A stretch of 64,000 nucleotides of DNA, from assembly GCF_029227915.1 (NCBI RefSeq), contig NC_079883.1, forward strand, positions 372,001-436,000. Reading direction: 5' to 3'. The notes beneath the pieces are model-generated. The model did no database searches, was not told where the DNA came from, and worked only from the letters and a program-made list of their open reading frames with translations. Both the position numbers and the translations under genes were made by a program. The DNA comes from Hydractinia symbiolongicarpus. Lineage: Eukaryota; Cnidaria; Hydrozoa; Anthoathecata; Hydractiniidae. Below are positions 60,254 to 64,000 of the stretch, one piece after another; position 1 is the first letter of the stretch; each line of letters begins with the position of its first letter.

Positions 60254-60912
60254 TTCGGGAAATGAGTTTACTCCCTGGGTATTTTCTTTGTATACTATTG
60301 ACTATACGGGCCGAGTCCGGGATTTACGGGAAATCGCGGGTTTTCGTTTGCCGGCGATTAAACTTCTTTTATTCAGCGTCTCATCAAAAATGAAAACATT
60401 TTTGAAAACTACAGGTCTCAGGCGTTTTAGTGGTGAAAAAATAATTTAAAAAATCGTTCGGGAAATGAGTTTACTCCCTGGGTATTTTCTTTGTATACTA
60501 TTGACTATACGGGCAGAGTCCGGGATTTCCGGGAAATCGCGGGTTTCGTTTGCCGGCGATTAAACTTCTTTTATTCAGCGTCTCATCAAAAATGAAAACA
60601 TTTTTGAAAACTACAAGTCTCGTGCGTTTTAGTGGTGAAAAGATAATTTAAAAAATCGTTCTGGAAATGAGTTTACTGGCAGGGTACTTTCTTTGTATAC
60701 TTTTGACTATACGGGCCGAGTCCGGGATTTACGGGAAATCGCGGGTTTTCGTTTGCGGGAGATTAAACTTCTTTTATTCAGCGTCTCATCAAAAATGAAA
60801 ACATTTTTGAAAACTACAAGTCTCATACGTTTTAGTGGTGAAAAAATTATTTAAAAAATCGTTCTGGAAATGAGTTTACTCACAGGGTACTTTCTTTGTA
60901 TATACTCGACTA

Positions 60913-62249
60913 TACGGGCCAAGCACGGGATTTACGGGAAATCGCGGATTTTTGTTTGCCGGCGATTAAACTTCTTTTATTCAGCGTCTCATCAAAAATG
61001 AAAACATTTTTGAAAACTACAAGTCTCATGCGTGTTAGTGGTGAAAAAATAATTTAAAAAATCGTTCGAGAAATGAGTTTACTCACAGGGTACTTTCTTT
61101 GTATACATTCGACTATACGGGCCAAGCCCGGGATTTACAGGAATTCGCGGGTTTTCGTTTGCCGGCGATTAAACTTCTTTTATTCAGCGTCTCATCAAAA
61201 ATGAAAACATTTTTGAAAACTACAAGTCTCGTGCGTTTTAGTGGTGAAAAGATAATTTAAAAAATCGTTCTGGAAATGAGTTTACTCGCAAGGTACTTTC
61301 TTTGTATACTTTTGACTATACGGGCCGAGTCCGGGATTTACGGGAAATCGCGGGTTTTCGTTTGCGGGCGATTAAACTTCTTTTATTCAGCGTCTCATCA
61401 AAAATGAAAACATTTTTGAAAACTACAAGTCTCATACGTTTTAGTGGTGAAAAAAAAATTTAAAAAATCGTTCTGGAAATGAGTTTACTCGCAGGGTACT
61501 TTCTTTGTATACTTTTGACTATACGGGCCGAGTCCGGGATTTACGGGAAATCGCGGGTTTTCGGTTGCGGGCGATTAAACTTCTTTTATTCAGCGTCTCA
61601 TCAAAAATGAAAACATTTTTGAAAACTACAAGTCTCATACGTTTTAGTGGTGAAAAAAAAATTTAAAAAATCGTTCGGGAAATGTGTTTACTCCCTGGGT
61701 ATTTTCTTTGTGTACTTTTGACTATACGGGCCGAGTCCGGGATTTACGGGAAATCGCGGGTTTTCGTTTGCCGGCGATTAAACTTCTTTTATTCCGCGTC
61801 TCATCAAAAATGAAAACATATTTGAAAACTACAAGTCTCATACGTTTTAGTGGTGAAAAAATAATTTAAAAAATCGTTCGGGAAATGTGTTTACTCCCTG
61901 GGTATTTTCTTTGTGTACTTTGGACTATACGGGCCGAGTCCGGGATTTACGGGAAATCGCGGGTTTTCGTTTGCCGGCGATTAAACTTCTTTTATTCCGC
62001 GTCTCATCAAAAATGAAAACATTTTTGGAAACTACAAGTCTCATGCGTTTTAGTGGTGAAAAGATAATATAAAAAATCGTTCTGGAAAGGAGTTTACTCA
62101 CAGGGTACTTTCTTTGTATATACGCGACTATACGAGCCAAGCACGAGATTTACGGGAAATTGCGGGTTTTCGTTTGCCGGCGATTAAACTTCTTTTATTC
62201 TGCGTCTCATCAAAAATGAAAACATTTTTGAAAACTACAAGTCTCATGC
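60913..62249 (+). repeat. Left arm of a long inverted repeat (1337 bp inside the window)
   Basis: Every position x in this arm pairs with 124913 - x in the right arm. Rare variants confirm the register: GCGTGTTAGTGG at 61029, TTCGAGAAATG near 61068, GGATTTACAGGAATTC near 61131, ACATATTTG near 61815 and ATTCTGCG near 62198 all have exact reverse complements. I count about nine mismatches by eye, clustered near 61290, 61340, 61450, 61570 and 61930, and no indels. The arm continues left of what can be tested, because its partner leaves the window. Confidence 0.93.
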
Positions 62250-62332
62250 ACTAACACGCATGAGACTTGTAGTTTTCAAAAATGTTTTCATTTTTGATGA
62301 GACGCTGAATAAAAGAAGTTTAATCGCCGGCA
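62175..62332. repeat. Short-loop hairpin at the orientation switch (75-bp arms, 8-nt loop)
   Basis: Positions 62175-62249 and 62258-62332 are reverse complements with one mismatch (62201 against 62306). The loop is ACTAACAC at 62250-62257. The innermost 48 bp of each arm pair perfectly. This is the physical head-to-head join of the two array halves. Its axis (62253.5) differs from the axis of the long inverted repeat (62456.5) by exactly one monomer. Confidence 0.92.
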
Positions 62333-62663
62333 CACAAAAATCCGCGATTTCCCGTAAATCCCGTGCTTGGCCCGTATAGTCGAGTATATACAAAGAAAGT
62401 ACCCTGTGAGTAAACTCATTTCCAGAACGATTTTTTAAATTATTTTTTCACCACTAAGACGCATGAGACTTGTAGTTTTCAAAAATGTTTTCATTTTTGA
62501 TGAGACCCTGAATAAAAGAAGTTTAATCGCCGGCAAACGAAAACCCGCGAATTCCCGTAAATCCTGGACTCGGTCCGTATAGTCGAATGTATACAAAGAA
62601 AGTACCCTGTGAGTAAACTCATTTCTCGAACGATTTTTTAAATTATTTTTTCACCACTAAAAC
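62250..62663 (-). repeat. Asymmetric spacer between the palindrome arms: two inverted monomers
   Basis: The 414 bp hold two - strand monomers (about 62258-62460 and 62461-62663) plus an 8-bp join, ACTAACAC. The first has rare features of the 60.84-61.04 kb monomer: CTAACACGCATGAG and AAAAATCCGCG in reverse complement. The second shares TTCTCGAACG with the reverse complement of 61068. Neither monomer has a direct mirror copy beside the left arm. Confidence 0.85.
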
Positions 62664-64000
62664 GCATGAGACTTGTAGTTTTCAAAAATGTTTTCATTTT
62701 TGATGAGACGCAGAATAAAAGAAGTTTAATCGCCGGCAAACGAAAACCCGCAATTTCCCGTAAATCTCGTGCTTGGCTCGTATAGTCGCGTATATACAAA
62801 GAAAGTACCCTGTGAGTAAACTCCTTTCCAGAACGATTTTTTATATTATCTTTTCACCACTAAAACGCATGAGACTTGTAGTTTCCAAAAATGTTTTCAT
62901 TTTTGATGAGACGCGGAATAAAAGAAGTTTAATCGCCGGCAAACGAAAACCCGCGATTTCCCGTAAATCCCGGACCCGGCCCGTATAGTCAAAAGTACAC
63001 AAAGAAAATACCCAGGGAGTAAACACATTTCCCGAACGATTTTTTAAATTATTTTTTCACCACTAAAACGTATGAGACTTGTAGTTTTCAAATATGTTTT
63101 CATTTTTGATGAGACGCGGAATAAAAGAAGTTTAATCGCCGGCAAACGAAAACCCGCGATTTCCCGTAAATCCCGGACTCGGCCCGTATAGTCAAAAGTA
63201 CACAAAGAAAATACCCAGGGAGTAAACACATTTCCCGAACGATTTTTTAAATTTTTTTTTCACCACTAAAACGTATGAGACTTGTAGTTTTCAAAAATGT
63301 TTTCATTTTTGATGAGACGCTGAATAAAAGAAGTTTAATCGCCCGTAACCGAAAACCCGCGATTTCCCGTAAATCCCGGACTCGGCCCGTATAGTCAAAA
63401 GTATACAAAGAAAGTACCCTGCGAGTAAACTCATTTCCAGAACGATTTTTTATATTATCTTTTCACCACTAAAACGTATGAGACTTGTAGTTTTCAAAAA
63501 TGTTTTCATTTTTGATGAGACGCTGAATAAAAGAAGTTTAATCGCCCGCAAACGAAAACCCGCGATTTCCCGTAAATGCCGGACTCGGCCCGTATAGTCA
63601 AAAGTATACAAAGAAAGTACCCTGCGAGTAAACTCATTTCCAGAACGATTTTTTAAATTATCTTTTCACCACTAAAACGCACGAGACTTGTAGTTTTCAA
63701 AAATGTTTTCATTTTTGATGAGACGCTGAATAAAAGAAGTTTAATCGCCGGCAAACGAAAACCCGCGAATTCCTGTAAATCCCGGGCTTGGCCCGTATAG
63801 TCGAATGTATACAAAGAAAGTACCCTGTGAGTAAACTCATTTCTCGAACGATTTTTTAAATTATTTTTTCACCACTAACACGCATGAGACTTGTAGTTTT
63901 CAAAAATGTTTTCATTTTTGATGAGACGCTGAATAAAAGAAGTTTAATCGCCGGCAAACAAAAATCCGCGATTTCCCGTAAATCCCGTGCTTGGCCCGTA
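62664..64000 (-). repeat. Right arm of the long inverted repeat
   Basis: This is the reverse complement of 60913-62249. It begins with GCATGAGAC at 62664, pairing with GTCTCATGC ending at 62249, and at 64000 it still pairs with 60913. Differences from the left arm include CGGACCCGG near 62973, GCCCGTAACC near 63342, TTTTTTATATTATC near 63446 and AAATGCCGG near 63575. Confidence 0.93.

Larger units (their letters stand above)
1..62249 (+). repeat. Tandem satellite array, ~203-bp monomer, head-to-tail, about 306 copies
   Basis: The landmark ACAAGTCTC recurs at 1, 204, 407, 610 and so on, giving a 203-bp period that holds to 62249 apart from small indels. Recurring 202-bp forms lose one base (a T in the ACATTTTTG run, or a G in CCGGGATTT). 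Some 204-bp forms gain a T in GCGTTTTAG. I saw no unique sequence, transposon or gene between monomers. Stretches not listed separately (about 18.1-22.5, 34.3-35.6, 37.2-38.1, 46.1-47.0 and 60.3-60.9 kb) hold the same monomer and nothing else I can see. The array begins before the window. Tandem organisation is seen directly. A centromeric or heterochromatic location is inferred from array size, near nucleosome-plus-linker monomer length and higher-order structure. Confidence 0.98.
62250..64000 (-). repeat. Same 203-bp satellite in inverted orientation, about 8.6 monomers
   Basis: From 62258 the sequence reads as the reverse complement of the monomer: GCATGAGACTTGTAG appears where the left side reads CTACAAGTCTCATGC. 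Spacing stays 203 bp (for example 62258, 62461 and 62664). The inverted array runs to the end of the window without a break, so its full length is unknown. No gene or other element is visible in it. Confidence 0.98.

Noticed and set aside
61684-63229. Mirror-image open frames on both strands around the inversion
   Set aside because: They are identical because the DNA is an inverted repeat, not because of a divergent gene pair.
1-64000. CRISPR array
   Set aside because: The repeats are 203 bp and contiguous, with no short repeats alternating with unique spacers.
1-64000. Assignment to a named satellite family or a particular species
   Set aside because: I do not recognise the monomer. A database search of the 203-bp consensus would be needed, and I cannot run one.

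Overview
This window is satellite DNA from end to end. I find no protein-coding gene, tRNA, rRNA, transposon, CRISPR array or unique sequence. A monomer of about 203 bp, roughly 38% G+C by hand count, is repeated head to tail about 306 times on the + strand from position 1 to 62249. The orientation then flips, and about 8.6 monomers run on the - strand to the end of the window. This organisation points to a eukaryotic chromosome, most likely a centromeric, pericentromeric or other heterochromatic array. The sequence does not identify the species, and I do not recognise the monomer as a named satellite family.

Each monomer has a GC-rich part of about 60 bp, with four GGG runs at near-helical spacing and dense CpG. 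The remaining part, about 140 bp, is AT-rich. The main variable segment lies just upstream of the GGG runs. It occurs in several recurring types that I call boxes A to E, and these allow copies to be tracked along the array.

Region by region: 1-6.1 kb is a 14-monomer higher-order repeat (about 2840 bp) followed by a 13-monomer copy and a truncated third copy. From 4.7 to 26.8 kb the dominant structure is a segmental duplication of about 9.5-10 kb at an offset of about 12 kb, with nested tandem duplications of 2435, 405 and 811 bp. From 28.3 to 34.3 kb there is a 3041-bp (15-monomer) two-copy tandem that contains a 608-bp two-copy tandem. From 35.6 to 46 kb there are shorter tandem units (784, 1218, 609, 2642 and 611 bp) and one 176-bp deleted monomer. 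From 47 to 62 kb monomers look more varied and units are short (about 1255, 812, 203, 1421 and 405 bp); five monomers there carry a 38-bp internal duplication.

Near the right end the array turns back on itself. Positions 60913-62249 and 62664-64000 form an inverted repeat with about nine mismatches and no indels by eye, separated by a 414-bp spacer that is itself two inverted monomers. The right arm leaves the window still matching. Short open frames of 60-118 codons occur throughout on both strands. They are by-products of the repeat and are not annotated as genes.
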